Source: Monarcha castaneiventris obscurior (taxonomy: Eukaryota; Chordata; Aves; Passeriformes; Monarchidae). From it: DNA of 64,000 nt. The stretch spans positions 19,006,001 to 19,070,000 of the forward strand of contig JAMPIT010000510.1 of assembly GCA_026261815.1 (NCBI GenBank), written 5' to 3'. A model generated the notes under the pieces. It was not told the DNA's origin, made no database searches, and saw nothing but the letters and a program-made list of their open reading frames with translations. Positions 1-13,600 of the stretch are shown here, in pieces. How positions within the stretch are numbered: the first letter of the stretch is position 1; each line of letters opens with the position of its first letter. Both the position numbers and the translations under genes were made by a program.

Positions 1-1978
1 GCCTGAGATATTTCAATTTGATATTTTCTTCTTTTATGCACATATGAACACAACTTGAGCTCTGTCACTGAGTGTTTACTTTCGCAATGCTACAGTGTCT
101 GTAGAGATTAATCCTAAAGAGGTTTGAAGACACTGGATGTAATAGACAAAAAATTACCTAGTAGGCAGATATTCAGAAAGACTTGGCATGGTTGAAATAG
201 TGTGCTTAGAAATGATCTTTAACATCAACATTCTTTGTGGCTGTGAAAATGGCAAAACAAATCTGTCAAGGTCTGAGCAAGAGCACTGTAGGACAGTGCT
301 GCGGGTGCACACTCAGTTTCAACCTGAGCAAAAGTCAAGACAGGGCTCTTATCTGAAGCAGCTAAAAGAGAAGGGTAGAGAAGAGCCTGAGCTGAGCACT
401 AAACTGCTGAGGCTGGTGCCTGAAAGGAGGACCAGAGCCTTATTTTCAACAAGCTCCTGGAAAATGCATTTAACTATGCAAGTAGTGACAGAAATGGTCA
501 TGGACATGGAAGCTGTGCTCCTAATGAGGCTCCTCGGAGCAGCCATGCCAACAGAAGTGGCTGCCAGCCTTCAGAGAGGGGTGACTCTCCAAAGGCCACT
601 GGGGGAGGCAACCAGCAGACCAAGAGGATGGCAGTAGAGTAACAGCACTGAAGGCTGTGCTCTTTCGAGACGAGCACAGGATTAGTTTTATTCTGTTGCT
701 GACAGCAGCCATTTCAGAGGTGCTCAGTGAGAACAGCAGGAGGCTTCAGGGGAAATTTGATGGACAAGCTGTGGGTGGCACAGTGTTAGAGATAAGTACG
801 TTTGCCTGGATATGACTTGGAGGAAACCTATGGGGCAGTCAACAGGCTGATCCACAGAGAGATGGTCTTTGCAAAGGGCAGTTTTACAGCCAGACCAGGT
901 TTTAGTCAGCCACGCCTGAGAGATGGGGCCACTGGGGACAGAGTGAGGGACTCCTGTTTATTTTGGATGTACATCTGAACAGGAGAACAGTGCCCCTCAT
1001 TCTGCCTTTCTGTGGATGGAAGATGAGAAATCTGTTCAGCCCATTCAGACAGTTCTGTACAACTTCCCCTACAGCAGCCTCAACTATGGATCTCCTGAGT
1101 CACTGAGTTTCCAGCTGTCTTGGGAGCCCCAGTCAATTTACCATATCTACTCTGTTACCCAGGGAAACCATTGTGTTAAGAAGTTCTGATGATCTACTTG
1201 ATCAACATAGATGTACTCCTGACTTTCACTCACTCCCCTCTATTGTTATATTCTGCTCTGGGTGAAATAAACTAATACATGGAAATCAAGCAGCAAAGAG
1301 ACAAAGAATGACTCCTGCGACCCAGTTCTTTCTTATCTTCCTCCTTTGCTACTTGCTCATTCAGAGGCAGACTGAACACTGAGCTTTTCCATGTCCATAA
1401 TTTAGTAACCTGATGTTGTAAATGCCTCTTGTTCTTCAAGATTTGACCAGCAGACAATGTACTGAGAAATGAAAGGACCTTCATGGTTCAGCCAAGCGTG
1501 CAGAGGGATCAAGGTCTTGTATGTGGACAGAACTTGACATTTGTTTAGGTCAAAAATACAAATAACATTTGGAACCTGCATCTCAAGGAGGTGATAAATT
1601 CTTGTAAGATCAGAGTTGCAGCTGCTGACTGTAGGTGAATACTACACAATGAGATGAACACTCACCTCAAAGACAATAGATTATTAAGTGAGCCTGCGAA
1701 GAACAAGAAGTGCTCTTTGGAATTCAGAAAGCATGGGCATAAAGTAAAAACTGTTAAAAATGGAGTTAAATCAGGCCTTTCAGTGGAGTTTTAAACAAAA
1801 TGAGGGGTTTTTGATCATGCAAATGAAAGAAGAAATTTATGGGTTGCTCTGTAGTGAGGCAAGGTTTATGGGAAATCCAGGACTGTCACAAAGTGAAAGG
1901 GGTGCCCTGTCCCACCTGGGTGCTCAGGAGCCAAAGCAGCCACTCAGTGGGTCCTTTCAGCTCCACAGGTGTTACTGA
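1..1978. other. Intergenic, no supported gene
   Basis: Non-repetitive sequence with several short open frames. The 250-830 part looks mildly coding-like in shifting frames but matches nothing I recognise. No splice-supported exon was found. Confidence 0.5.
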
Positions 1979-2262
1979 TAGAATCACAGAACACTTTGGG
2001 TTGGAAAGAACCTTACAGATCACCTACTTCTAACCCCCTGCTATGGACAGGGACACTTTCCACTAGACCAGGCTGCTCAAAGCCCGACCCAACCTGGCCT
2101 TGAACACTCCCAGAGATGGGGCATCCAAAACTTCTCTTGGTAACCTGAACCAAGGTTTCACCACCCTCACAGTAAAGAATTTCTTCCCAACATCAAACAT
2201 AAATCTACTCTTTCAGTTTGAAGCCACTCCCCCTTCCTATCACTACATGCCCTTGTAAAAAT
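1979..2262 (-). mobile_element. CR1 LINE 3'-end fragment
   Basis: The sequence reads as the reverse complement of the avian CR1 3' end. It opens with the agaatcacagaacactttgg block (the inverted terminal end), then the gacactttccactagaccaggctgctc and ttcaccaccctcacagtaaagaatttctt blocks. It is diverged and 5'-truncated, as most CR1 copies are; the right boundary is approximate. Confidence 0.9.
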
Positions 2263-3267
2263 TTCTAGATGTCTGGTTCACAACTGCAATAATAAGTGTA
2301 TTTCATTTCAGAAACCAGTCTGTGTTCCAAGAAATAAATAAATGTCAGTGTGTTTTTTCAACCTTATTTGGATCCATAACCTTTCAATGCTGCCGTGAAG
2401 CAGGTTTGAGGGACAACTCACTGACCCACATTCTTGTGCAGGCATCTGCTCCAGGCTGGGGAAGATGGTGCCATTTCTAGGAGCCATTTCCCTCCTGCTC
2501 CAGGACAGAAGGCTTCAAAGACCAAAGGATGGTAGGATGAGGCACAAATGAATTGGCAATACCAGTACTACTGTAGAGCTCACTACACAGGAGCATAAGG
2601 GAGTCAAATTGTTATTGGCAAGGATAACTCCCCTTCAGGAGACCACTGGGTAGAACCGGAAGACTGAGAAGATTTTAAGCACAGAGCACAGAAACCCTGT
2701 TTTAGGTTCTGAAGTGGCCCTTCCTGTCCCTTCATGGTTTTGAGAACTAGTGTACCTGAAAACTGGTTTGATTTTTGCAGTTTTACCTGCTGGACTAATA
2801 TAGACATGGTAGCTTTACCTTGCTCATATAAGCTGGGATTTTTTCCAGGACTCAGAATTATACCAGGTGCAAACATGAGCTTGCACTTGAATGTAGTCAT
2901 GTGGCTTTTTTTACACAATAGCCACACTCATACAAGCAGAATGTTGTTGTTTGGATTAATCCTGTCTTAACACAGTGATTCAGCATGTATCATGGGGGAG
3001 AGATGTCCTGGCCAGCAGCCACACTAAGCTCTTTTTCCAGCTCAAGTTTTCATCGGCTCACTGAGTCCACAGAGCTGGTGACAGACCCTGCTGAAATGAG
3101 AGAGATTCAATTAAAGCTGTGACATATAGTACTGAAAGAGGTTTTTCTGTGAGTGTTTACTTGCTTTGCTTTGACAGAAAAGGTTTGTGTTTCCTGAGGA
3201 CAGATGCAGAACAGCTTTTAATATCAGTGAAATCCTGTATGAGCTGAACCTCTGCCACAAGCCTATT
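2263..3267. other. Intergenic, nothing recognised
   Basis: Unique-looking sequence between a CR1 fragment and the GGAA microsatellite. The open frames are short and unremarkable. Confidence 0.5.
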
Positions 3268-3331
3268 GGAAGGAAGGAAGGAAGGAAGGAAGGAAGGAAG
3301 GAAGGAAGGAAGGAAGGAAGGAAGGAAGGAA
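3268..3331 (+). repeat. (GGAA)16 microsatellite
   Basis: Sixteen uninterrupted GGAA units. All reading frames over it are open, so long poly-(Lys-Glu-Gly-Arg) or Phe-Leu-Pro-Ser frames here are artefacts of the repeat. Confidence 0.99.
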
Positions 3332-6300
3332 AATGTGCTGATCCTGTTTGTGTCTGGCAAACCCAGCCAGGAGCAGCAAAGCATGAAAGGCAAAGATTAA
3401 ACTGGAAGTACAGATACTGAGAGCCCAGGGAGAAGTGTGGTGATTGTGTTCATCACCACCAAACTCTTCCATGGCTCCCCTGGGGGAGTTGCATTGGCAA
3501 CACCGAAGCACACAAGAATGGGGAAAGAGTGGCAGTTTTAGACCAGCTGAGGAAAAGATGCTTTCTGGAGAATAAAAAAAGCTAATGGGAAAAAGCACTG
3601 ATGTAATTCCCTGAAAGTGGACATTGCTTAACAAACACAGTACCATTAATAGAATTCATTTAATTGACTCTTTCACTTAAAAAGAGTAATGGACATTAAT
3701 TATAAGTGGTAAATGGCAGAGAATTTATTTGGGGACTTAAAGTAATTCTTAAGAGCTGAGCACAGGTTTATGTATGTTTAGATTTATGTGCAGAAATGGG
3801 GAGTCACCTTTGACACTGGAATACATCACTCTGGGTCTTAAATGGCAGTGTTGTGCTCAGGTCACAAAACAAAGAATAATTCAGACTCCTGTTAAAGGTA
3901 ACTCAGGCAAAGGGCTTTACACACTTCAACAGGATCAACAAATTGAATCGGATTAGCCAAAAAATTGAGTGAACAGATTATAAACAATCCCTCAGTAATG
4001 TTGTATTTCAAGTTTCCTGACTCTTTACATAATACAGGAGATGCATCAATCATCACAGGGTGAGTCAGCTTCTTCTCTCACTAATGGAGTACGTAGGGGT
4101 TTAGAAAGGTTCTGGGGGATAATATATTTTGTGGCTGTGATATATTTTACGATCTATACCAGGAAATATCGCTAAGGACAATTAGTGATTTTAAAAGGAA
4201 AAAGATGGAAATGGAGGGAGGAAAAGGTCATTAGAGGTTGGATATAATTGCTTATTTATGCAAAACCTGGAATAGTTGGTAAACATAATCAAATAATTTA
4301 AAAACATTGCTCAAATATTCTTTTTCTGAAGTAAAACAATTCTTTACAGCAATATTGGCAAAAAAGAGCCAAATGCAGGTGATGGAAAGTTGTGCAGAAA
4401 AGGATCTAACTTATGATTTCTAAGACTCAGATCTATAGGATGCCTTTTGTAATTCTTGAGTCTGTTTTATCTGGCACCATGCCTTTATAGCATAGCTGCT
4501 GGAAGTGTTTTAACTGAGACTACTTAAAAGGATATGCTCTTCATGACGTGTTCAGTGACATTTCCCCTCTGGCTAATTAGGAGTAAGTGTTAATTCTGTT
4601 GATTCATACAAAGCCAAGATACTCTCTGAAAGTGAGCTAATTTCAGACCTACATCACATCAAATATTATTGTTTATCTGAATTCTAGTTAAAGAGCCCCA
4701 GGCCAAGTTCTCACTTATGCCAGGTTAAATAAAAACTAAAGAAAATCTCAGTGGAGAACCAATTAAATAGAGTTGTAGGAACACTTTTGATCTGGTATCG
4801 TTAAAGGAAAGATCTTCAAAGATGCTGAGCATTTATGTGCAGCTCCACTGACAACTTGAAAGCTGCAAGTGACGGCTTTGCCATGGGACCACTTGAGCTG
4901 GCAAGAGTTAACATGGTCACTGGCCTGCTCTTTCTTGCAGGAAATAGAAGGTCTTTTGCTTTTGTATGTTTAAATTCTTGCTTTTAAGCAGTGACTCATG
5001 ATTTCACTTCCCTATGGAAAAATCTCCTGTGAGACTGTATTCCCATGGCCAAAGCCCTGTAGGTCTCATGCCTGTTGGAAGAGCTCTGCAGTAAGTGATC
5101 TCATACATTTAGGATGGGGGAAAAAAACAGCAAATGGTCTCCCACAGCTAAGTGATCCCACCAAGTAAATCAGGCACATTGGAAACAGAGCTGCTGGGCT
5201 CCACCTTCCTCAGGGACTCCAAGATTACACCATCTTCACTCCTAGCTCTCTGGCTCCGCCCCTTCTCCATCACACTTGTCACTTCCACCCCACAACAAAC
5301 AGGTGCTGCTTCATTTTCACATCACCTCCATCTGTGTCTTCACCTCTTATATTAACCTAGCCCCAGTGTAAATTTCCCACTCATTATTTCTCCCTCTTTT
5401 TCTTCTCCTGACTTGTCTCAGCATATTTCTGTATTTCTTGTTGCTGAGGAAACTCTGCCCTTTCCCTCAGACAAAGGGAAAACACCTCCAAGGCTTTTTC
5501 CTGATGTTTCTTTCTGTATCACTCAATTTCTTTTCTTTCTTTGTGATGTTGTTTCATGAAGAAATGTAATAATGAGATTAAGACATGAGGAAAAAAAGTG
5601 AAGAAGAACACAAGACCTCAAGAAGGGCTTGAGCATCTGAGTGTGGCCCTCTTGTTTTCCCCAGTCAGGTCCTATGGAAAGGGTACCATCAGTCCCTTTG
5701 CTATCTGCTGGGAAGGGAGCGCAGCCAGCCTCATTCCCTTCACCCCAAGGCAGGAAAACTGCTAAATACTGTGAAACAGCAGCACGGTCTTACCTTGTCA
5801 AAGGCTGAACTCCTGCTTTTTGCTGCTATGTGCTGCTATCTGTACGAGAATAAGACCACAGGTTTAGGCAAATACACGTATTTTCCCTGACACAGCTTAT
5901 CCATTTTGATCAGTTCATAGGATGCTAATTTGAGTAACTGAGTACAAGGATAATTAGCAATCATGTCAGTGATAGTACATTGATTCAAATTAAGTCAAAT
6001 GTGAGTAATCTCTGGATGTCTTTTTTTTTTTTAGCCAGCACAGAGGATAATAATTTAGCAGCTAATTTTAGACTTCTCTGAAAGAGAAAAACAAATTCTA
6101 GGTGCTATTCCTGCTTTACATGTTAAGAAGACCCTGGGCTTCCAGTAACAATATTTTAATATGATTCAGAAAACTCATTCTCTCATTTTGCTGCCCAGTT
6201 ATGGAAGAAAAGGTTTTGATCCAGTTGCTGTCCTAGTTTCTTTTCCCTCCCACTCACCCTGTGGGTGGGATGTCTGCCCTCCACACCAGGAGTGGAGGAA

Positions 6301-9300
6301 CAATATCATGCTTGTTGCAGGCATGTACACTTCGTTTACAGCCATTTGGTTCCCTGGATGTGGAAGCTGCTTGAGTTGACTTACAGCCCTTAGTGAGGAT
6401 TTTTTGGGTAATACTGCAGCTTCTCACTAATGAAATTCCTGTACATGACCTCCTGTGGGACTCTTGCAAGTAATTTTACTGCAAATATTTTACTGCTCCT
6501 CTGTCGAAGGGTGAACACAGGCAGAGAGGTACCATGGCTGGATGCCAAAGCTGGTTGATGGATGGACTCCAGGTAGGGTCCTTTCCAACCAGCCTTCAGT
6601 TCCTCTGGGACCGTGTGAGGGTGACCTCCCTCTTCTCAAATGAGACCTTTGCACCTGGCCTTTGTACTGGCCACCTCCATCCAGGTGTACAACTTGCCCT
6701 GGGTTTGCTGTGCCCTGCTGGCTCATGGTGTTGGCATGCATCAGCAAGCAGCCTGTACTGGGGCAGTTCTTCATGGTTTGAAGGCCTCATACGTGGCAAG
6801 AAACCCTGGTCTCTCATGCACTTCCCAAGGGAGGGTGCAAACAGCAGTCAGTGCCCACCTTGCACATGAGTCTGTGCTCCCCTGAAGGTTTCTGTTCTGT
6901 CTTGAAACCCTTCTCTGTCAGATCCCTCTGCTTTGCTGATGGCTTAGGCAGGACAGGGCTTCCCAGGGCTCTGGCCAGGCTTTTGCTGCTGTCTGCATGC
7001 CCAGGGCACAAGATCAAACTGCTCTGTGTCTCAAGAGCAGCTGGGACTAAAGATACACTTTTACCCTCCTGTCTGCCCTGAGTCTGATCTCTGCCCTGAA
7101 AGCCACCTCCTGCCCCATAGGGATGCTTTCTGAGGTACCAGGAACAGGCTGGCTCTGGGATGGGCTGCCCTGAAGCTTTCCCCAGCTTTGAGGTAGAAAC
7201 AAGATTAGCATCACCTCCACTTAATCAATTAGCATGTGGCAAGGATTACTGCAGGAATCAAACCAAACAACATCAGTCAATTAACATTAGTTAATTTGAA
7301 AATCCTATAGTACGTAAGTTAGAATTTAGTGAGTCCTATCCATTTATTCCTTTATAACATGAAGGTATAATATTATGGTTATATGAAGTCAACACATTAA
7401 ACCAATCCCATTTTAGGTGATGTTTCCAAGCAGAGATTTTTTTGAAACATTTCTACCCACCCAGTCCCTGATGAAAACCCATGTGTGCTACTGGTGCTGG
7501 TGCCAGGACAGTGGGGACATAAGCAAGCTGAGAAGAATATTCAGCATTGCTCTGATTTGGATGAAGGATGGCACACCTTCATCAGGACTGCCTCTGCCTG
7601 GTGCTCCCTTGCTCACTTTGCCTTGAGAGGACAAACACCAGCCTTGCAGATCTTGGAGAGCTCTAGGGTGTTTTCCTTGATTTTCCTCAGAGGGTAACAG
7701 TCAGATTCTGTTGTGCGTACCTCTATTAACAGCTTTAGGAGAGAGCCACATCTTCAAAAGGAGCCCATAAAGCATGCAAACAGACATGCATTATTTAGAG
7801 ACAGCTGCAGCAGTAATGACCATGTGCAAAGAATAACAGAGCCACAGGCCCTAAGCACCACATCCTCATGGAAGTCTCTGCGGGTATAACCCTAAGACCC
7901 CGTTAGCCTAATAGGACTAAGTACATCCAATGATTTTATCATTTTGCAGTTCAAAACTCTGCTCCTCCCCTTATTTCCCTCTGTTTGGATCAAGCCTGGG
8001 AATTTTTTCCCTGGGAGACAGACTGGCTCATATTTGGATCAACAAATTTTTCTGAGTGCTTGAGAAAACTGTTACCACATGCACTGGGTCCCAGACAATG
8101 GACAATGACTGTTTTGGACAGATTTGGCCTAACAGTGGAAAAACACGTTATCAGTGATGGCTTGTACTACTTAAATCTACCTCCCTAGAATCAGGCCATA
8201 TGTGATATTGATTCATTCAGTCACAGGGTTTCCCACTGCAGATATAATGATAATGCAGAGGCAGCATGCTGAGTGGCTCTCAGCAGCATATCAGAGCAAA
8301 ATGCACAGCAGACACACACCACCAAGAGGCAGAAGATTGAAAAAAAACACTAGGCAAAGCTCTAGAAGTACCACTTACATGACCCTGATGAAAGCTCCGA
8401 AGGGGAGCTGTTTGTGTGCTGTTTTAGAAAAGCAAAAATCTGTTCAGCTTTCCATGCCCACGGCATTGCTCTTTGGGTAATTGCTCACTGAAAACCAGTG
8501 ACTATTTCTGTTGCATTTTCTGGGTGAAATTGGAGACTGAGCAGTCACTCAAGTGAGAAGGAGAAGGGCTGATCCCTGTAGGGGTCTTGGGAGAGACTAT
8601 TTCTTGCATGACCATGTACGAACTGAACTAACAGTGCCAGTGGCCCAAGGCATAAGCATTTATCACCCTGCCAGACACAAGGCGTCACTTCTCACTATGA
8701 AACTACAGAAGTTACATGTTCTTTTGATAACTGAGAACTGAGAAAAGCTCAATGACCTTTAGAGGTTTGGTCTCACTCCAGTCTGCACTGCAAAGGTAAG
8801 GGAGGATGTTGCATGGACACTCCCACATGGGCTGTTCTGCCAAACCAAACCAAACTGAGTCCAGAATGCAAATTCTGGCCTTAAACCCAGGTTTCTCATC
8901 CCATTCCAGGGCAAAAATTAAGATGTATAATTTTGAGCAATATCAGAATGAGCTACTTCAGCATTTGCAGAATCAGAGTACCTTGTTTTGGCACACTGAA
9001 CTGATCTTGTTGCTAAGTTCATTTGATAATTTTCACTGCTTCATGGGAATTTCAGGTCAGGGTTGATGATTACCTTATTGATCTCTGTAAGCAAAAGGAT
9101 GGAAAAAATTCAGGCTGCTGTGACCTCCAAACACACTCAATGGGATGAACCATTCTCTCTAAACCCTGTCCCATGAGAGGAAAGAAAGAGGAAAAGAAGT
9201 CAGGACTCCCTGAACCCTGCAAACTCAAGACAATTCACGGAACATTGTGACTTGAAGTAAGTCTGCAAAAACAAAAAAAGACATTTTCCCCAGGAAAACA

Positions 9301-10145
9301 CTGTGGTTTTCCTAATAATTATTTTTCTTTTAAATGCCTTTCTAATCAAATTTTACTGGTCTAGTCTGATTCTGAATAAAAGTATAATAAGAAATGTAGT
9401 TTTTCAAGTCTTCATAATAAGGTAGGAAAACTTTTCCAGCAACAGAAACACACATAAATGTATGCCTGTTTTCAAATTATTAATTTTGTATTTATATACA
9501 AACAGCAATTCTCTTTCTTCCTTTGATGCAACATCATCTTCCCCCTTAGGACAAGATGAATGGAGAGAAATGAATGAGAGCTAATGCATCACTTAGTTTC
9601 CAGCAGTGCCTTAAACAATGAGGAATTAACCTTGAAAGACTGTAGAGATGGGTGAAGTTTTTCAATGAAAATCAGCAAAAATATCTTGCTTTTCTTGAAA
9701 CTTGCAGGAAACCCAAGGAGCTTTTGTGAGATTCAGTTTCTTCACATAAAGCATAACATAAGAGGGACTGAAAAACACTGAGCTTGAACATCATTCAGAG
9801 AAAAAAAAAAGAACTCCAAAGCTACCAGGCCATAAGTATTCTGCTCTCTATTACTTGACAAAAGGGCCATTTCAAAATAACTCCAAGGTTTTCACTAACC
9901 CACTTGCAGAGACCCACAGGCACAAGGGAGATTTCAAGAGGGCTTCCTTAAGGGGTTCTGACCCTGTGCCCATTCCCATTATCCCAGTGAGGGCAGAAGG
10001 TGGTTATCCAAATACAACACTCACAGAAATGTCCATTTGGGCAGAAGCTTAGCTTGCATGGCCTCTAAGAGCTGAACCAAACAGACAGTGCCTCTCCCTT
10101 TGAATGCAAATCTGAGCCCCAGGGATGGATTTGAGCTTGTTACAT
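3332..10145. other. Intergenic, nothing recognised
   Basis: A pyrimidine-rich patch lies at about 5180-5420 and a GC-richer patch at 6480-7200, where short frames overlap on both strands without any consistent exon structure. I see no repeat family or RNA gene I can name. Confidence 0.5.
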
Positions 10146-10623
10146 CTGTGGTGTGTCGCAGTGTCGGGACACGAACACGCAGATTCAAACAGCAGGTTAG
10201 GCAGCAGGTCCACCGAGCAGAGCGAAAGGGCCACGGAGCAGCGCCAGAAGGGCCTGCCCACCTTTATTATCACACTTTTATACCTCTTCTAAGACAATCA
10301 TACATTGGTGAATGAGGTTAACACCTCTAGCATTTTACAGGATAGGAACACAGTCTATCACCTTTCTCCGCCTTGGAGAAAGGTATGAACAACTATCTAA
10401 AAGTTCAGTAAACATCCTTAGCCGGTTAGAAAAACAAGAGCTATGTTTATAGAAAGAGCATGAGAACTTCTACTACAAAGTAAAAACATGGAGCACTGTG
10501 AAAACCAGGGCGACAGTGGTGGATCCCTCCCCACCACCTCCTCAAAGGAAAGCATCCTGTGAGCCTGATTTTAGTTTGCCATAGGCCATGAGGTGGTCAC
10601 AGTGTTGGCCATGGCAAACAGCC
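10146..10623 (-). mobile_element. Probable solo LTR of an endogenous retrovirus (ERVK-like)
   Basis: Read on the minus strand it has an LTR layout: a long U3, a CCAAT box (about 10310), TATAAAAG (10276-10282 region), AATAAA (10263-10268) almost adjacent, as in short-R avian retroviruses, then a GC-rich U5 ending gtgtcccgacactgcgacac. A 6-bp direct repeat ttacat lies at 10140-10145 and 10624-10629, the duplication size expected of ERVK integration. No gag, pol or env sequence is attached, which fits a solo LTR. The outer ends are not a clean TG...CA, so boundaries set by the repeat are tentative. Same strand as B3GLCT but about 13 kb downstream of its polyadenylation site. Confidence 0.72.
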
Positions 10624-13600
10624 TTACATTAACCGTGTGAGATAAGACCATGGGCAGTGCTGCCTCACACACAGCTGAGGATGTGGCTCCCATTCATCTT
10701 CCTGTCTTTTTTTTTTTACTTTGAAGGCAAACAATTCACCTCAGCTTTGAATCTTGAGTGTAAATTTGGCTTTCCTTAGCCTTCTAAAATATTTTAATCT
10801 ATTTCTTTCCAATTGCCAGATATAGCCAGAATTACCACTAATGGGTTACAATACATTAAGTTTTATGACTTGTTGACTGACACTGTTTATAGCACAGTGG
10901 TTTTCATTTATGTATATAACGTTTGTTTTGACTCCCAGACCTCAAATTTACTAGTTAAGAAGGGCTGCCAGAGCTGATATAGGCAGCAGTATTTAAAATA
11001 CATTTGTCAGCCAAAATAAATCTGTGATATGAAGTGACTCTCTGGGGGGTGTTGTAGAAAAAGGGTTATCAAAACCTTTTTTTGCAGGAGTTGTGCAATT
11101 ACCCAGCTCACATATATGTACACAAATGTATATGTCTACCAAAAAATCCTGAGGTCTCCTCTACCATACAGAAATAAAATTTACTTCAACAAAATGTATA
11201 GCTTTCTGCAGCTACAGATTATTCTGGAGTCCAGAAAAATAAGGGAAAATAAAATGTAGACCCACATTTCACTGAAGATTATTTGGTTTCATGTGTCTAG
11301 CTTTAGGTGTCTGTGGCTTTACTTTCAAATGTACTGCAATCCAGAACCTTCCATGGGCTTAACCATACTTTAACAGCCATGAAACTGTGGTACCAATTGA
11401 CATCTACAACTATTCCATCTCATTTGGCACAAAGCAACTTGCCTGAGGTCGTGCAGGGTTTTACAAAAAAACCCCTAAATTCACCTGACTCACATTCTCT
11501 CAGTCTCTGTGGATTTTCATCACCTTTGCCAGGAGTGCAGCACAGAGCAGTGCTCTGCAAGAAGGAGATGAAATACCCCTGAACAATAGGCACATGCAGG
11601 AACATTTGTCACAGGCCTTGAAAATCAGCTGAGAAGGCATTTCATGTGGTGACCCAAAACAAGCAAGGATATAGAGACTGTCTGGAAATCTGAAGGTGGA
11701 GAGGAGAAGAAATTTTTATGGGTTACCACATTTAGAAACCTTGACCAATGAAAAACCATTACTGGGGCCTGGTTTTGAATGAAATTTTGCTGGGAGTCAA
11801 AACTAAATCATCACAAGAAAGAGATTTCAGCTGATATGATGAAATACAGCTGAGATGCCATCAGTCCTTGAATACTTGAGCTTATGTAAATTTTTTATAA
11901 TATTCAAGCATGATATGGAGTAAAGATCCATATTTATCTATACAGCAACATTTGGGTTTATAAATGTAAAGGAAAGCCATGTGCTCCAAAGCCATGCAGA
12001 GAATTGGTTTTACTTTTTAAAAGTTCAATAAATTGGTCCCTTCGGTGTTGCACTTCCTTTTCTAGGTAGCCCTTAAGAAGATCTTACTACAGCAACAGAG
12101 CAGCTGGTCTCACACGATTTGCCTGGATCTCTTTTCCTTTTCACTGCAAATGTTAGAGCTCCTCCTGCACCTAATGCACATATCCTTTCTGTTCCCTGCT
12201 TTCCGTGACCACTCAGCCCCACAAAGTCAACATGTGCCCTTCACCCCTTCCCAAGGACACTGCCATGTCCCCTTCTAGTGAGGTCCCATCTCACCCACCT
12301 CACCCTTCCCCAGACTGTGCAGCCAAGCTTCCAGCAGGGCACAGGACTGTCACTCTGCAGCACTTTGGCCCAGACAGTAACTAAGTCCTTTCAGCCTTAA
12401 AGCCTATGGCCTAATGATATCCATAGGGAGAAGACAGCAGAAGATGGGAATTTCATGTGTGTTTCAGTACCCAAAGCTGCTGCTGTGGTATCAGGATAAG
12501 CCAGGCTGATGCAGGCTCAAGCCAGAGAAGAACCATGGGGCTGTCCAGTCCTTTTGGCACTCATGAATGAAGACAGGCACTTGGTGTACCGAGCTGGAGA
12601 TTTAGCCATAGCAGAAAGCAAACCAGCCTCATTTCCTGGGAAAAGGATGCTAAAAGTAATTGCACCAGCTATGGAGAATTTTTCTTCCAGTTCTGAAGGG
12701 AAATTATACCACTGCAGTGTTCACAGGTACTGAGTGCAGAGGAATTAATAAAAGACAAAACAGCAACTGTGTATTGGTCTTAAACAACCTGTAAAACTGC
12801 CCCCTTTTCCCTGGGTTTGTATAGCACTGAGTTCTGCCTCCTCTTATAAAGCTTTTCAGCTTTGAGTGTGTCTTTGTGGTAGCACTCGGGCAAAATCTCC
12901 TACCTGCATTCAGCATTTACATACAGGGACCTTAACCTCAGGTAAGGGACTGGTTATTAAAAATACAGGAGGCAGATTTACAGAGATACTGCCAAGGTCC
13001 CAAGGTGGCTGAGCACTGGCAAGCAGGAAAATACCACATTTCATTTTTCAGAGTATTCCTTGCAGCAGGCACCAGTGGGAGCACTGACCCACGGTGGACC
13101 TGGGGTGCTTCTCTGCATTGACCCTCTCAACCAATGGCACACCTGTCTTTTCTGTGGGAGCAAAATGTAGTAAAATATACTGGTATGTGAGCGCATAGAC
13201 TGGCAAAAATGGCAAGTAGGAGAATAAATCTGAGGTGCTCTGGGCATTTTCTACTTCACAGGTAACCTTGGTTTAAACAAGATGGCTGTGTCCATGTCAA
13301 GGGCACACCAGACTAGCTGGGCTGGGGTGGGTGACTAAAGTCCCCTCAGCCTCCCTGCTAAATCTGTTTGAATGGTAGGTTCATTAGGCAAAAGAAAAAA
13401 AAAAAAAAAAAAAAAAAACCAAACAAGCCTAGGGGACCAGAGGGAAAAAAGAGAGAGAAAGAAAGGAAGTAATGGAAAAGAGATGGGAAGTAAAATTTAA
13501 GACTGCATGAAGCTTCTAAGAGTCTTATGGGCCTTGGGATTTGTTAGGCAATCCTGGTTCTGAGAGTCGAGTGATGTGAAAGTTTAAAGTGTTCTAGGAG

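Noticed and set aside
3157..3646. Overlapping frames rich in Phe-Leu-Pro-Ser or Arg-Lys-Glu-Gly
   Set aside because: They are produced by the GGAA microsatellite, which has no stops in any frame.
13260..13418. Sequence ending in a 24-A run, considered as a processed retrocopy
   Set aside because: No recognisable gene body, no polyadenylation signal before the A run and no flanking duplication were seen.
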